43,009 nt of DNA, taken from contig CAYVOX010000010.1 in the NCBI GenBank assembly GCA_964453035.1, forward strand, positions 1 through 43,009, given 5' to 3'. This document shows, piece after piece, positions 42,192-43,009 of the stretch. A model generated the notes under the pieces. That model searched no databases, was not told the origin of the DNA, and worked only from the letters and a program-made list of their open reading frames with translations. The position numbers and the translations under genes are program-made. Origin of the DNA: CAYVOX01 sp964453035 (lineage in GTDB: Bacteria; Chloroflexota; Anaerolineae; Anaerolineales; Anaerolineaceae). Position 1 is the stretch's first letter. Each line of letters begins with the position of its first letter.

Positions 42192-42995
42192 TTACTTCTT
42201 AACTTCGCGCATGCACCGAAAGCCGATATTCGGGCTGGCGTAATCGGGGCGCACGTTATTGCGCGACCAGACGCGCAAGTTATAAGCGTAATCCGCCTTG
42301 GAACCACCCCGCAAGTAGCGGTAGTGGACGCCTTCATAGTCGTCGTTCATCCACTGCCAGACGTTTCCTGCCATATCAAACAACCCATACGGGCTGACTG
42401 CTTTTATCGTCTGGTAGCCGTCGTAGGTCTTGCCGTTGTAAAAGCCAACCGGCGTGGTATCTCCCTGCTTACCAAGCACCTTTTCAAACACATCCCGGCT
42501 GGAATAGTAATTAGCCTGGTTGCGTTCCAAGGTATCACCCCATGGGTAGGCGCGGTCGTCTTCGCCGCGGGCGGCTTTTTCCCATTCATCTTCCAGGGGC
42601 AATCGCCCGCCAAGGGATTCACAGTAGGCTTTCGCGCCAAACCATGTCACCATGACGACGGGATGGTTTTCATAGCCGGGGAAGGAGGCAAAGGTTTTTC
42701 CATCAAAGGCGATGTGGCCGCCCGGCGCATTAATGGGCATATGTAGCCAGTCGCCTGCCTCAATCTTTTCTTCATGTTTAACACCGTCAAAGGGCTCGCC
42801 GGGATAGTAGCCAAGCACTTCCTGTTGCTGCATCTTGACCTTGCCCGCAGCCACCGCAGCATTGAGGTAGGCAGAATATTCTTTATTGGTGACCAGTGTG
42901 AGCTGCATTTCATAATCATATTTGATTGCCACCGGCTCGTTGTGGTATCCCTTGAGGAACGATCCGGCAGGGATTTTCACCCAGGCATTTGCCAT
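42192..42995 (-). CDS. SUMF1 / formylglycine-generating-enzyme-like domain protein
   Basis: 267 residues from ATG 42995. The frame stays open to the edge of the window, no clear ribosome site stands before this ATG, and the true start may lie outside. The domain is complete: WVKIPAGSFLKG opening, NHPVVMVTWFGAKAYCESLGGRLPLEDEWEKAARG, PWGDT, SPYGLFDMAGNVWQWMNDDY, RYLRGGS and IGFRCMREV at the end. Proteins of this family oxidise Cys to formylglycine, or bind sugar or metal, or act as ergothioneine-type enzymes; the copper Cys pair of true FGE is not obvious here. It leads the leftward run into ctaB, so I place it near heme-copper oxidase assembly. The specific role is unknown. Confidence 0.85.
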   Translation of the reverse strand: MANAWVKIPAGSFLKGYHNEPVAIKYDYEMQLTLVTNKEYSAYLNAAVAAGKVKMQQQEVLGYYPGEPFDGVKHEEKIEAGDWLHMPINAPGGHIAFDGKTFASFPGYENHPVVMVTWFGAKAYCESLGGRLPLEDEWEKAARGEDDRAYPWGDTLERNQANYYSSRDVFEKVLGKQGDTTPVGFYNGKTYDGYQTIKAVSPYGLFDMAGNVWQWMNDDYEGVHYRYLRGGSKADYAYNLRVWSRNNVRPDYASPNIGFRCMREVKK

Positions 42996-43009
42996 GATGC
43001 CCGTATCGA

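Overview
The window reads as a contig from a Chloroflexota bacterium, most likely an Anaerolineae-type anaerobe or facultative anaerobe, and probably from a metagenome assembly. This is inferred from overall protein style (heterodimeric ABC exporter, a GlyA-GcvT fusion, a TGS-type nucleoside kinase, many Mo hydroxylases, sugar-catabolic operons); no rRNA or tRNA gene is present to confirm it. A run of 10 Ns (12744-12753) is a scaffold gap inside one gene. Gene density is high, most genes have clear Shine-Dalgarno sites, and there are no insertion sequences, CRISPR arrays or phage genes.

Region 1 (1-8050): the end of an unrecognised protein, a two-gene heterodimeric ABC exporter, an RSH-type (p)ppGpp protein with an intact hydrolase half and an eroded synthetase half, two small unknown genes and an NmrA-like NAD(P)-binding protein.

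Region 2 (8051-26203) is the most interesting part: a roughly 18 kb catabolic island for an N-heterocycle. Reading leftwards from a divergent control region (20305-20674) are a 241-residue GNAT-like protein, FdrA, a DUF1116 protein, a tandem-domain cyclase-family hydrolase, a three-subunit Mo hydroxylase (FAD, 2Fe-2S, Mo subunits), CoxG and an NCS2 nucleobase permease. Reading rightwards are a second three-subunit Mo hydroxylase, a single-domain cyclase-family hydrolase and a second 241-residue GNAT-like paralogue. FdrA, DUF1116 and DUF2877 proteins together form the oxamate carbamoyltransferase of E. coli allantoin catabolism; the DUF2877 partner is found here at 26211. Three promoters of nearly the same design and three copies of an 11-bp near-palindrome sit in or beside the control region, and the fdrA leader holds two consecutive terminator hairpins. 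My inference is import of a pyrimidine- or purine-like base, oxidation by Mo hydroxylases, ring opening by the cyclase-family enzymes, and phosphorolysis of the resulting acylurea to carbamoyl phosphate.

Region 3 (26211-31983): a leftward operon GH1 - ADP-ribosylglycohydrolase family - GH4 - FAH-family - DUF2877, linking glycoside hydrolysis to the carbamoyltransferase partner.

Region 4 (32070-43009): a PHB-depolymerase-like esterase, a TolB-like beta-propeller lipoprotein, a GlyA-GcvT fusion, a class I aminotransferase, a TGS-nucleoside kinase, and a leftward group with a membrane protein, heme o synthase (CtaB) and a SUMF1-domain protein at the edge.
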